Positions 18,049 to 26,800 are shown, numbered from the stretch's first letter. The stretch is DNA of 28,718 nucleotides from CAIKLP01 sp039798705 (GCA_039798705.1 JBDKFN010000016.1:1-28718), one strand, 5' to 3'. Program-made: numbers and translations. Notes: generated by a model not told the origin, from the letters alone.

Positions 18049-19107
18049 TTAAAATTTATAAGATAAATAAAGTGCGTAATTCAAATTGTTTAAAGTAACA
18101 GAAGCTGTTTCTCTTTTGAACACTGCAGGGTATAAACCGTAAGTAGCTTGCGCACCTAAACCAAAACTTTTGGTCAGGTTTACATTTAAAGACATTCCCG
18201 CATTCACATATACATTGTTATAAAAAGAAACACCACCACTGTATTGGTATTCTAACCAATACTCAGGCGATTTTTGTTTTTGCGCAAAATATTTAGAACC
18301 TCTTAATCCTGCAGAAGGAATTAACGCAGTTCCTAACATGGTACCAACAGAAGCGTTGGTAGTTGCGAATTCAAAATTATAATAGTTCAAACGTGCATAC
18401 AATCCGAAGAAAGCGCTTTTGTCTGGTAAAGTATTTTGATCGTAAACAAACTCCACAAAGTTGGAAGTAGACATCGACTTCACAATGTATATTTTACTGT
18501 TCTCTATGTAATTATTGATGGCGTTGAAAGCCACACCCAAGTTCAATTGCTTGCGTGCTTTGAAAGTAGATTCTTTTAAACGTGTATATAGTGTTTCGTT
18601 CCAAAGTACTTCTCTGCTAATGGCATTCACAAAACGAATGTTCATGACAAAACCATTGGTGCTATCAAAAAACAAACTACAGTCTACTAAACTTTGTACG
18701 CCATATTTTTTACAAACGGCATCAAGCGCGTCTGGGTTTTGTCTAAATGTACTGATGTTACTTTGGTTGTCAATTTTAATTAACGAGTCGTTTCCGTCAA
18801 TTTTTAAAATCATTTTTTTCTCAAATTCCGGAACAGAAATTACACTAAAAGCTTTTTTCTTTAAAACATCTTCTAATTGTAAGCGCAATAATTTTTGAGA
18901 AATGATAATTGGTTTATCAGATTTTGAACTCACTTCAAAAAGTGCAATTCTTCTAGCCGAAAAAGGAATGTCGTTCACCGATGCACCCACATTAAGCAGT
19001 AATTCTTCGTATTCTGTTAGGATGGTCTGCGTATCGTACTTCTGAGCCCAAGCAACTTCAGTACTTAATAAAATAAGCAGCACTATGATGTGTTTCATTA
19101 ATTTCAT
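18049..19107 (-). CDS. FlgO/CsgG-like periplasmic domain joined to an outer-membrane beta-barrel
   Basis: A signal peptide (residues 1-21, ending AWAQ) leads into a domain at about 45-180 with the FlgO/CsgG/TolB-N pattern. First comes RRIALFEV, then a long helix of 'LxLQLEDVLKKKAFSVI' type, then DAVCKKYGVQSLVDCSLFF and FVMNIRFVNAISREVLWNETL. After about residue 230 the sequence alternates hydrophobic and polar residues with many Tyr, Gly and Asn, and ends in Tyr-Lys-Phe. These are hallmarks of an outer-membrane barrel. FlgO is an outer-membrane flagellar accessory protein in Vibrio. The likeness is a pattern judgement and the overall architecture is unfamiliar to me. The ATG overlaps the FliFG-like stop (ATGA). 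Confidence 0.65.
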   Translation of the reverse strand: MKLMKHIIVLLILLSTEVAWAQKYDTQTILTEYEELLLNVGASVNDIPFSARRIALFEVSSKSDKPIIISQKLLRLQLEDVLKKKAFSVISVPEFEKKMILKIDGNDSLIKIDNQSNISTFRQNPDALDAVCKKYGVQSLVDCSLFFDSTNGFVMNIRFVNAISREVLWNETLYTRLKESTFKARKQLNLGVAFNAINNYIENSKIYIVKSMSTSNFVEFVYDQNTLPDKSAFFGLYARLNYYNFEFATTNASVGTMLGTALIPSAGLRGSKYFAQKQKSPEYWLEYQYSGGVSFYNNVYVNAGMSLNVNLTKSFGLGAQATYGLYPAVFKRETASVTLNNLNYALYLSYKF

Positions 19108-20945
19108 GCGGTAAGTTTCCCTTTCAGTTTATCAAGAATAATTTTTCTAGCTTTTTCAATTTCTTCTAAAGCCAAATCTTTATTATAATCTATTTCTGAT
19201 TTGATTAATAATTGCTCACGTTTAGGGCGGAGATTGATTAATTTTTCTACGGTAGTTTCGTCGGCGTTAATTAACGCTTTAGCAAGCACAACAGATTCAA
19301 TTTCTTCTAATGCGCGTTGTAAGAATAAATCATCTTGTTCTTGAATTTCTTCAAAAGTAATGAAGCGCTCTTTAATTTTTCTAGCTAAGTCTAAATCGTA
19401 ACCAGCCAATTCGTCGATGTATTTTTTCTGCTCGGTAGTTGGCAAAGTATCTAGTAGGCCAGTAATGGTTTTTAAACCATCTAAGCTAACATACTTCATG
19501 TCGTTCATCGCCATTGCTTTTGATGAAAAATAGGAAGCAATTTCTTTATATACGGCAACAGACAAATCGTTGATATTACTCATCTTTTGAAGAATAATAG
19601 ATTGTTTGGTGCTGTCAAAATCTCTGATAATGCTCATGCTTCTTTTCGGAGGCAATTGGGCTAAAACAATGGCTGCTAGCTCTTCGCTTTCTTCTTTAAT
19701 TAAGAACATAATTTGTTGTTCATTCAATTGGTTTAAGAAATGAAAAATATCGCGGTCTTTTGTTTTTGGAGCAGCTTGTAATGTGTTAATTTCTTTTTTA
19801 AATTCTTCAATTTGTTTGATCTGTTCTTCTGGAACAATCGCTAAGGTATCGTCTAAAGAAATTTCTACATAGTTGTAGTTATCTTTAGATAAATGAGAAT
19901 TTAAAAACGGCAACAACTTAGGATTGGTCGCTTTTAAAATATTGACAATTTTTTGTAAGCCTTTGCGCTCGTCCTCTTCAACCCAATTGTTGAATAGGTC
20001 TGCTACTTTCGCTTTATTGCTGATAAATTCTTTTGTTACGTATGAACGCATTTCCGCAAGCCTTGCAAATTGTTCCAAGTTTTCATCTTGGTTAATGATG
20101 ACCGGATTTTTTTGCGCTGTTTCTAATTGTTCAACTTTGTTATGTAAAATTTGTAAGGCTTCGTCTGCTTTGGTATTTTTCTTCGGCTTCAACAATAAAT
20201 AAAGCAATACAAAAGCAAACACCATAATGATTAACAAGATGGCTAAATAAGGTAAGAATGCCGATAAGCTTAAACCGCCAGCAGCTGGTGCCGCTTGAGG
20301 ATCCTTGCTGTTTTGCGGAAAAGTTTGGTTAATGGTTGGAGGTTGTTGCTGTGGCATCATTTGCGGTGGCATTTGACTTAAGGCAGCTACGTTTCCAGCT
20401 GTTTTTTGAAAATCTTGATAAGCATTTGGTGATGGCGGAAATACTTGCGACTGCACAATTAAACGATCGCCATTTGCAGCATCTAAAGGAATTGAATTTC
20501 TAATTAACTGATCTATGAAACCCAATGCATTTGAGTCGTAACAAGTATCCATTACTACCAGTACTGTTTTTTGTTTACCGCTTCCAATATTGAATGGCGC
20601 ATATACACCCTCGTCGTTGGTTACCACATTAGAACCATCCATTACACCTGGCAAGTAATCGACAGACATCGTAGTGTCTAAAATTGGCACCACAGAATCC
20701 ATTACAAATTGTGGCGATTTAATTTTAACGTCCACTAAAAAGTTAGTGCCTTTTAAATAGGGTAAAATAGTATTGTAAACCATACGCTCCAGCTTTTTGG
20801 ATTCGGTATAGTTTTCTTTAGAAAAGGGATTTTCTTGCAAATTAACACCTTGAGCAAAGGCATTATTTTGAAGCGATGAAAACACCGCAACAGCCCAAAG
20901 GAATGCAAAAAATAATATATAAGTCTTCTTTCTGTTGTACAACAT
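19104..20945 (-). CDS. FliF-FliG-like fusion (predicted membrane rotor)
   Basis: The 613-residue protein reads as a shortened FliF joined to a full FliG. A signal or first membrane helix (1-31) leads to an RBM3-like ring domain (about 45-172). Its parts are KLERMVYNTILPYLKG, the LPGVM turn, KTVLVVMD and NGDRLIVQSQVFP. A Pro/Gln-rich linker follows, then a second membrane helix (229-252). Residues 290-326 (VTKEFISNKAKVADLFNNWVEEDE) resemble the FliF C-terminal helix that binds FliG. A FliG N-like part (about 328-385), a FliG M-like part (397-480) and a FliG C-like part (about 525-610, TFEEIQEQDDLFLQRALEE) follow. RBM1 and RBM2 are absent. A TTG at 20948 is an alternative start; I chose the ATG. 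Confidence 0.78.
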   Translation of the reverse strand: MLYNRKKTYILFFAFLWAVAVFSSLQNNAFAQGVNLQENPFSKENYTESKKLERMVYNTILPYLKGTNFLVDVKIKSPQFVMDSVVPILDTTMSVDYLPGVMDGSNVVTNDEGVYAPFNIGSGKQKTVLVVMDTCYDSNALGFIDQLIRNSIPLDAANGDRLIVQSQVFPPSPNAYQDFQKTAGNVAALSQMPPQMMPQQQPPTINQTFPQNSKDPQAAPAAGGLSLSAFLPYLAILLIIMVFAFVLLYLLLKPKKNTKADEALQILHNKVEQLETAQKNPVIINQDENLEQFARLAEMRSYVTKEFISNKAKVADLFNNWVEEDERKGLQKIVNILKATNPKLLPFLNSHLSKDNYNYVEISLDDTLAIVPEEQIKQIEEFKKEINTLQAAPKTKDRDIFHFLNQLNEQQIMFLIKEESEELAAIVLAQLPPKRSMSIIRDFDSTKQSIILQKMSNINDLSVAVYKEIASYFSSKAMAMNDMKYVSLDGLKTITGLLDTLPTTEQKKYIDELAGYDLDLARKIKERFITFEEIQEQDDLFLQRALEEIESVVLAKALINADETTVEKLINLRPKREQLLIKSEIDYNKDLALEEIEKARKIILDKLKGKLTA

Positions 20946-20962
20946 CAATCTTGGCGTAAGGT

Positions 20963-20994
20963 CAAAATTTATAATCCTAGTCTTTATTATTCAA
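20963..20994 (-). promoter_or_regulatory. Possible promoter of the motor-like operon
   Basis: On the - strand a TTG at 20994-20992 is followed after 21 bases by AAATTTTG (20970-20963). This is one mismatch from the Bacteroidota TAnnTTTG box. Transcription would start about a dozen bases before the ATG, giving a very short leader. The match is imperfect and the region is AT-rich, so this is only a candidate. Confidence 0.25.
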
Positions 20995-21066
20995 GCTATT
21001 AATGCGCTAAAATAGCAAAAAAAATTGTTTTCAACATTTTTGTGTGGAAAAATAACAAGACCGCGT

Positions 21067-21074
21067 CGAAAAAC
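21067..21074 (+). promoter_or_regulatory. Possible -7 box of the M13 peptidase gene in an otherwise empty divergent gap near 21,000-21,190
   Basis: The 246-base gap between the divergent motor operon and the M13 gene must hold promoters for both. On the + strand TATCTTGG at this position is one mismatch from TAnnTTTG. No TTG lies at the expected -33 distance. Apart from this and the candidate on the other strand I see no gene, RNA or repeat in the gap. Confidence 0.25.
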
Positions 21075-21191
21075 ATCGAATAAACGCTTTAAATGCATTT
21101 TTTAAGCTTTCGAGGATATTAACAAAATGCCATTTCGACTATGATAAGGTGCATCATAAAAATCCCTATCTTGGCATTCTAAATTATCATT

Positions 21192-23234
21192 ATGAAAAAA
21201 CCAGCTAATTATTTACTAGCCTCTTTGGGTTTAGTTTTGGCTATTTCGAGCTGCAAAACTAACCAAGGCGGAGAAAAAATTAAAGCAATTGATGTAGCAA
21301 ATATTGACACATCGGTTCGCCCGCAAGACGACTTTTACGCATACGCGAATGGATTGTGGTTGAAAAACAATCCAATTCCAAGCACAGAAACGCGTTGGGG
21401 AGCATTCAGTATTTTACAAGACCAAACCAATAAAAAATTGAAAGTTTTATTAGACGAGTCGGCTGCAAATACCGCTGCAGAAAAAGGAAGCAACGAACAA
21501 AAAGTGGGCGACTTTTATGCAAGTGGAATGGATTCATTAGCCATTGAAAAAGCAGGATTAACTCCGTTGAAAGATGAGCTTGCAAAAATTCAAGCAATAC
21601 AAAACACCAACGATTTATTAAATGAAGTTGCGCAATTGCAAAAAAAGGGAGTAGGCGCATTGTTTAGTTTTTATGTTTACCAAGACATGAAAATCAGTAC
21701 AGCATATATTCCATATGCAGACCAAGGCGGATTGAGTTTACCAGATAGAGATTACTATACTAATACCGATGCACGTTCGGAAGAAATTAGAAAACAATAC
21801 CGCATTCATTTAGAAAAAATGTTTGTGATGATGGGCGACGACCAAACAACTGCACAGGCAAACGCTACAACTATTATTCGCTTGGAAACCGAGCTAGCAA
21901 AGGCTTCTATGACAAGAGTAGAAATGCGCGACCCATATGCAACTTATAATAAAATGAGCATTGCTGATGCAAATAAAATTACGAAAAGCATTAACTGGAA
22001 TACCGTAATTAGCAAAGCAGGTTTAACGAATGTAAATGAAATGATTGTAAGCCAACCTAAATTTTTTACAGCACTTGACAACATGTTAAGTACAGAAAAA
22101 ATTGAAGCTTGGAAAACATATTTAAGATGGCATTTAGTAAGTGGCTTTGCTGGTAATTTAAACCAAGCATTTGTTGCAGAAAGTTTTGCATTTAACGGAA
22201 CGGTAATGAATGGAGCAAAACAAATGCGCCCAAGATGGAAGCGTGTATTAGGCGACATCAATGGTGGATTAGGCGAAGCATTAGGTTCGGTTTATGTAAA
22301 AAGATATTTCCCAGAAGAAGCTAAAAAAAGATGTTTAGAAATGGTGAACAACATGCAAGTTGTTTATCGTGAGCGCATCGAAAAATTAGATTGGATGGGA
22401 GATTCAACTAAGAAACAAGCCATTGAAAAATTAGAAGTATTTATTAAGAAAATTGGTTACCCAGATAAATTCAAAGATTATAGCAAATTGACCATTAGCA
22501 GAGATTCATATGTACAAAACATTATTGCTGCTAACGAATTTGCGTTCGAAGAAATGATCAATAAATATGGCAAACCAGTTGATAAAACGGAATGGGGAAT
22601 GACTCCGCATACCATCAATGCTTATTACAATCCAAACATTAACGAAATTGTATTCCCTGCAGGTATTTTACAATTTCCATTCTTTGACCCAAGCGTAGAC
22701 GATGCCATTAACTACGGTGGTATTGGTGCCGTAATTGGTCATGAAATGACACATGGTTTTGATGACCAAGGTTGTCAATTTGATAAAGATGGTAATTTAA
22801 AAAACTGGTGGACTGAACAAGACAACAATAAATTTAAAGCAAAAACTAAAATGTTAGTTGATCAATATTCAGCTTATACAGTTTTAAACAATGTACATGT
22901 AAATGGCGAATTAACTTTGGGCGAAAACATTGCCGATGTTGGTGGTATTAACATTGCATACGATGCATTTAAAAGAACAGCACAAGGAAAATCAGCAGAA
23001 AAAATTGATGGCTTTACTGCAGACCAAAGATTCTTTTTAAGTTGGGCACAAGTTTGGAGACAAAACATTACTGACGAAAACTTGAACCAAAGAATTGTAA
23101 CAGATCCGCACTCTCCGGGTAAATACAGAACCAATGGCCCGTTAACCAATATGCCAGAATTTTACGAAGCATTTGGAATTAAACAAGGCGATAAAATGTA
23201 CAGACCTACAGCAGACCGCGTAAAGGTTTGGTAA
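21192..23234 (+). CDS. M13-family metallopeptidase (neprilysin/PepO-like) lipoprotein
   Basis: M13 peptidases cleave oligopeptides with a zinc-bound water. The N-terminus ends in a lipobox ISSC with Cys21, so the 680-residue protein is probably a lipoprotein of the envelope. The zinc site is HEMTH (His517, Glu518, His521), and the third ligand lies in ENIAD (Glu579, with Asp582). The substrate-binding Asn-Ala-Tyr-Tyr motif is at 477-480. The N-terminal PQDDFYAYANGLWL motif and the VWR-N and D-H-SPG-YR segments near the end complete the family pattern. It stands alone on its strand, with a strong terminator behind it and the motor operon divergent from it. Confidence 0.95.
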   Translation: MKKPANYLLASLGLVLAISSCKTNQGGEKIKAIDVANIDTSVRPQDDFYAYANGLWLKNNPIPSTETRWGAFSILQDQTNKKLKVLLDESAANTAAEKGSNEQKVGDFYASGMDSLAIEKAGLTPLKDELAKIQAIQNTNDLLNEVAQLQKKGVGALFSFYVYQDMKISTAYIPYADQGGLSLPDRDYYTNTDARSEEIRKQYRIHLEKMFVMMGDDQTTAQANATTIIRLETELAKASMTRVEMRDPYATYNKMSIADANKITKSINWNTVISKAGLTNVNEMIVSQPKFFTALDNMLSTEKIEAWKTYLRWHLVSGFAGNLNQAFVAESFAFNGTVMNGAKQMRPRWKRVLGDINGGLGEALGSVYVKRYFPEEAKKRCLEMVNNMQVVYRERIEKLDWMGDSTKKQAIEKLEVFIKKIGYPDKFKDYSKLTISRDSYVQNIIAANEFAFEEMINKYGKPVDKTEWGMTPHTINAYYNPNINEIVFPAGILQFPFFDPSVDDAINYGGIGAVIGHEMTHGFDDQGCQFDKDGNLKNWWTEQDNNKFKAKTKMLVDQYSAYTVLNNVHVNGELTLGENIADVGGINIAYDAFKRTAQGKSAEKIDGFTADQRFFLSWAQVWRQNITDENLNQRIVTDPHSPGKYRTNGPLTNMPEFYEAFGIKQGDKMYRPTADRVKVW

Positions 23235-23252
23235 AAAATAATTTCAAATTTG

Positions 23253-23286
23253 AAAAGGCGCGCTAAATTTTAGCGCGCCTTTTTTT
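23253..23286 (+). terminator. Strong intrinsic terminator after the M13 peptidase gene
   Basis: An A-run is followed by a GC-rich hairpin with arms GGCGCGCT (23257-23264) and AGCGCGCC (23272-23279) around a 7-base AT loop. A run of seven T follows. The arms pair perfectly, and the A-rich 5' side could also allow action in the reverse direction. Confidence 0.93.
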
Positions 23287-23372
23287 GTGTCAGATATGGT
23301 CAAAACAAACAATGGATGAAGATGGAATTTTTATTTACTCAAAATTACATCAAATTTGATTGATCAAAAAAC

Positions 23373-23729
23373 ATGGGACTAAGAAGAATTGTAAAAAAGT
23401 TTTTGTCAAAAAAACGAAGCGCGAAAGCGAGCTTGCAATTTTTTAAAATTGGCGACCATGTTGCATATCATATTTTAGCGCCAGACACAATTGGCAACGA
23501 CATCAATAAAATTAAATTTTATTTTGTAGATGAAAATGGGCAATTAATTTGTCGTACAAATATTCCCTCACTATTACATTACGAGTTCACCGTCAAAAGA
23601 AGAGATTGCTTTTTATTTGCACTGGTAGTTTCCGAAAACGACATTACTTATAGTGTTTCAATAGCAGTAAACGGATTGCATTACCAAGTGCAACAATTTT
23701 CAGAAGAAATAGTGGCTATTGAAATTTAA
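23373..23729 (+). CDS. Small hypothetical cytoplasmic protein
   Basis: I do not recognise this 118-residue protein. It lacks a signal peptide. Its first 20 residues are strongly basic (MGLRRIVKKFLSKKRSAKAS). The rest alternates hydrophobic and polar residues in a beta-like pattern (KIKFYFVDENGQLICRT, FLFALVVSENDITYSVSIAV). It has three Cys-containing or buried positions but no known motif. It is convergent with the ppx-like gene and their ends overlap by four bases. The 12-base palindrome ATCAAATTTGAT lies 12 bases before its ATG. The gene is supported by its length and sensible composition only. Confidence 0.6.
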   Translation: MGLRRIVKKFLSKKRSAKASLQFFKIGDHVAYHILAPDTIGNDINKIKFYFVDENGQLICRTNIPSLLHYEFTVKRRDCFLFALVVSENDITYSVSIAVNGLHYQVQQFSEEIVAIEI

Positions 23730-24601
23730 TCAACCAGTACTTGTTCGTATAGGTGATGAATTAGTCCATCTACTAAGCCAATTTTAGGCACATTGATGTT
23801 TTCGATGTTAGCCCATTTCATTATATTATGATAAATTAAAAGGGCAGGAACAATAACATCGGCTCGGTCTTTTTTAAGCCTATACAATTCCATTCTTTCT
23901 AATAAACTCAAAGGTTCTAATTCATTGTAAATTTGTTTGATCTCTTTATAGTTTAAAACAGCATCGTTTCTTTGGATTGATAAAATTTTATTAATGTTAC
24001 CACCAGAACCAATCGCCTCAATGTTTGGGTAATCTCTTGCTATGCTTTTTAAATCTATTTTTAATTTTTGCCAAACATCATCATTTACCATATCGGTTAA
24101 CACTCTAACAGTACCAATATTATATGATTTTTGAAATTTAACTTTTGAATTATGGTATAAGGTAATTTCTGTACTTCCGCCACCTACATCGATATACATA
24201 TAGCATTTATTATTGCTGAGCATTTCAGCTATATGGTTTTCGTAAATAATTTCCGCTTCTAATTGACCTGAAATAATTTCAATTTCGATTCCAGTTTCAT
24301 CTTTTATTTCTTCGATGACCGATTTAGCATTACTTGCATCTCTCATTGCGCTTGTTGCGCAAGCCATATAGTGGTCAACATCATAGACCTTCATTAGTTG
24401 GTCAAATGTTTTAATGGTATTGAAAAGCATCTTTTTTTTCTTCGATCCTACAACTCCTTTTGTAAAAACATCAAAACCTAATCGAAGCGGAATTCTTAAC
24501 AGGTTTAATTTTTCAAAACGCACATCCGAGTCATTTTTAATGACATCACATATAAGAATTCGAGCGGCATTACTGCCTATGTCTATTGCTGCGAGTACCA
24601 A
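23726..24601 (-). CDS. Ppx/GppA-family exopolyphosphatase
   Basis: Ppx/GppA enzymes hydrolyse polyphosphate or pppGpp. The 291-residue protein has the actin-like ATPase-fold motifs: AAIDIGSNAAR (4-14), ATSAMRDASN (82-91), ISGQLEAEIIY (110-120) and YIDVGGGSTE (136-145). It lacks the C-terminal HD-type half found in the 513-residue E. coli Ppx, a short form that is usual in Bacteroidota. The start must be TTG (24601), because no ATG lies before the conserved AIDIG and the upstream ppk1 stop is only two bases away. Proximity to ppk1 supports a role in polyphosphate turnover. Confidence 0.9.
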   Translation of the reverse strand: MVLAAIDIGSNAARILICDVIKNDSDVRFEKLNLLRIPLRLGFDVFTKGVVGSKKKKMLFNTIKTFDQLMKVYDVDHYMACATSAMRDASNAKSVIEEIKDETGIEIEIISGQLEAEIIYENHIAEMLSNNKCYMYIDVGGGSTEITLYHNSKVKFQKSYNIGTVRVLTDMVNDDVWQKLKIDLKSIARDYPNIEAIGSGGNINKILSIQRNDAVLNYKEIKQIYNELEPLSLLERMELYRLKKDRADVIVPALLIYHNIMKWANIENINVPKIGLVDGLIHHLYEQVLVD

Positions 24602-24603
24602 TG

Positions 24604-26658
24604 CTAGTATTTTTTATTAATCAAAAATTGATAAGTAGCTTCTTGCGAACGTATCATTTTTCTGCCAACTAAAGGTACATGTTTATTCAATAAATCTGCA
24701 TCTAAAATGCGTGCTTTTTGATTGTCTTTTAATTGAATTTCGATGATGTCAATTAATTCTTGTTTGATGGCTTTATCGAAAATTGGTGTGGCCACTTCAA
24801 TCCTATGATCTAAGTTTCTCACCATCCAATCGGCACTTGAAATGTATACTTTTTCATTTCCATTGTTGTGGAATATCATCACCCTTGCATGCTCTAAATA
24901 TTGGTCTACAATACTTATTGCATTTAATGTGTCGTTTGCTTTTTTAGGCGTATAAATACCACGAATAATTAAATGAACAGCAACGCCTTGCTTACTTGCT
25001 TTATATAAATTTTCTAAAAGCGTTAAGTCGCTTAAAGAATTTAATTTGATAATAATTTTTGCTGGCTTACCCTTTTTAGCAAATTTAATTTCGTTTTCAA
25101 TTAACTCTACAAGCGAAGCCCGCATGTTGATTGGCGAAATCAATAAGTGTTTCATTTTAGCAATTGGCTTATCGCCCATTTGCCAATTCAACAAGTAATC
25201 AAATATTTTACTTACTTCATTCATTAATGTCCTGTTTGCTGTTAACAAACAATGGTCGGCATAAACCCTTGCAGTTTTTTCGTTCAAATTTCCCGTACTT
25301 ATAAATCCATATTTTATGGTTTTATTATTTACCTTTTTTTGAATCAAACAAACTTTTGCATGCACTTTTTTATTCGGCACACCAACCAAAACCGTTACGC
25401 CTTCTTCTTCCATAATCGACTTCCATTTTAAATTGGCTTCTTCGTCGAATCTGGCTTTTAATTCAATGAAAACAATCACTTGTTTGCCATTGCGAGCTGC
25501 ATTTATTAGTGCGTTTATAATTTTAGAATTATCTGCTAAGCGGTAGGCGGTTATTTTAATGCTGTATACATCGTCATCCATTGCTGCTTCGCGTAACATG
25601 TCAATTACCGGATCGAAAGAATGGTAAGGAAAATGCAACATGACATCTTGTTTAACAATAATGTCAGCTATTTGCACACGTTTCTTAATAGCTGTATGTT
25701 GAAATGGTTTAGGCCTACTTAATTTTTGAGGAATCACATTAGGGAAATCCATAAAGTGCCTAAAATTATGAATGTGCCCACCAGGAATAATACTGCTTCT
25801 TCTCGTTAGTTTTAATTTTCTAATTAAAAAATCTAACAGTTCAGCGTTCATTCCTTTTTCATAAACAAACCTTACTGGCTTACCTTTTCTTCTATTCTTA
25901 ATTCCCTTAGAAATTTTTTCAATGAAATTAATGCCAACTTCTTGGTCTAAATCTATTTCCGCATCTTTTGTTATTTTAAAAACATGCGCTTCAAATTGAT
26001 TGAATTTAAAATGAGAAAATATAATAGGTAAATTAAATTCGATAAGGTCTTCTAATAAAATAATGTTGGTATAGCCTGGCTTAGAAGGCAGAATTACAAA
26101 GCGTCCTACGGCTTTACTCGGAATTTCAATCAATGAAAATTTTTGTTGATATGCACTGTTGCGATTTTTCATCGCAATGGCCAAGTATAAACTCTTGTCT
26201 CTTAAATAAGGTAGTTCAGGCAAATTCTCAATCATTAACGGAATGATATATGGCCTTACTACATCTTCAAAATATTGTTTAACAAATTCTTTTTGTTCCT
26301 TATTTAATTTTTTATCGTTTATTAAAACAATTTTATTTTGAACAAGCTCTCTATTTATTTTACTCCAAATTCTATTGAACTCCCCTTGTTGTTTTAAAAC
26401 TATTTTTTGAATGTCGTCTAAAATAACTTGCGGCGCATCTATAAAATCTAAATTTAGCGCGTTCTTTTTATCGGCAAACTCAACCATTCTTTTTAAGGTT
26501 GCTACGCGCACCCTAAAAAATTCGTCCATGTTGTTTGAGAAAATTCCAAGAAAACGTATGCGATCTGCTAGTGGTGTTTTGCTGTCGTCTGCTTCTTGTA
26601 AAACCCTTGCGTTAAAACTTAACCAGCTAATGTCTCTTGCAATGTATTTAGGCTTCAT
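24604..26658 (-). CDS. ppk1: Polyphosphate kinase PPK1
   Basis: PPK1 makes polyphosphate from ATP by way of a phosphohistidine. The protein has 684 residues from the ATG at 26658; an upstream TTG at 26703 would add 15 poorly conserved residues, so I reject it. The N-terminal IARDISWLSFNARVLQEA matches E. coli PPK. The autophosphorylated histidine is His433 in NKKVHAKVCLI, and the second active-site histidine is His590 in QYLEHARVMIFHNNG. VYISSADWMVRN and LDHRIEVATPIFD are also typical. It is the first gene of a two-gene operon with the Ppx/GppA gene, separated by two bases. Confidence 0.96.
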   Translation of the reverse strand: MKPKYIARDISWLSFNARVLQEADDSKTPLADRIRFLGIFSNNMDEFFRVRVATLKRMVEFADKKNALNLDFIDAPQVILDDIQKIVLKQQGEFNRIWSKINRELVQNKIVLINDKKLNKEQKEFVKQYFEDVVRPYIIPLMIENLPELPYLRDKSLYLAIAMKNRNSAYQQKFSLIEIPSKAVGRFVILPSKPGYTNIILLEDLIEFNLPIIFSHFKFNQFEAHVFKITKDAEIDLDQEVGINFIEKISKGIKNRRKGKPVRFVYEKGMNAELLDFLIRKLKLTRRSSIIPGGHIHNFRHFMDFPNVIPQKLSRPKPFQHTAIKKRVQIADIIVKQDVMLHFPYHSFDPVIDMLREAAMDDDVYSIKITAYRLADNSKIINALINAARNGKQVIVFIELKARFDEEANLKWKSIMEEEGVTVLVGVPNKKVHAKVCLIQKKVNNKTIKYGFISTGNLNEKTARVYADHCLLTANRTLMNEVSKIFDYLLNWQMGDKPIAKMKHLLISPINMRASLVELIENEIKFAKKGKPAKIIIKLNSLSDLTLLENLYKASKQGVAVHLIIRGIYTPKKANDTLNAISIVDQYLEHARVMIFHNNGNEKVYISSADWMVRNLDHRIEVATPIFDKAIKQELIDIIEIQLKDNQKARILDADLLNKHVPLVGRKMIRSQEATYQFLINKKY

Positions 26659-26676
26659 TTGTATTTGGTATCTGCC

Positions 26677-26684
26677 CAAAAATA
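26677..26684 (-). promoter_or_regulatory. Possible -7 promoter box for ppk1-ppx
   Basis: On the - strand the bases read TATTTTTG, a perfect TAnnTTTG box, about 18 bases before the ppk1 ATG. A TTG lies only 16 bases further upstream, shorter than the usual 19-21. The leader would be very short. Confidence 0.35.
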
Positions 26685-26800
26685 CTTTAATAGCTCCTCC
26701 CAATTTTAAAAAACAAAAAACATAACCTTACGCTAACATTAACCTTTCAATTTTTTAACATTAGATAGATGGGATGCGCTATTAAGCTAAAAAACAAACA

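Noticed and set aside
26659..26703. A TTG start giving 15 more residues for PPK1
   Set aside because: The family N-terminus begins close to the ATG at 26658, and the extra residues cover the candidate promoter box.
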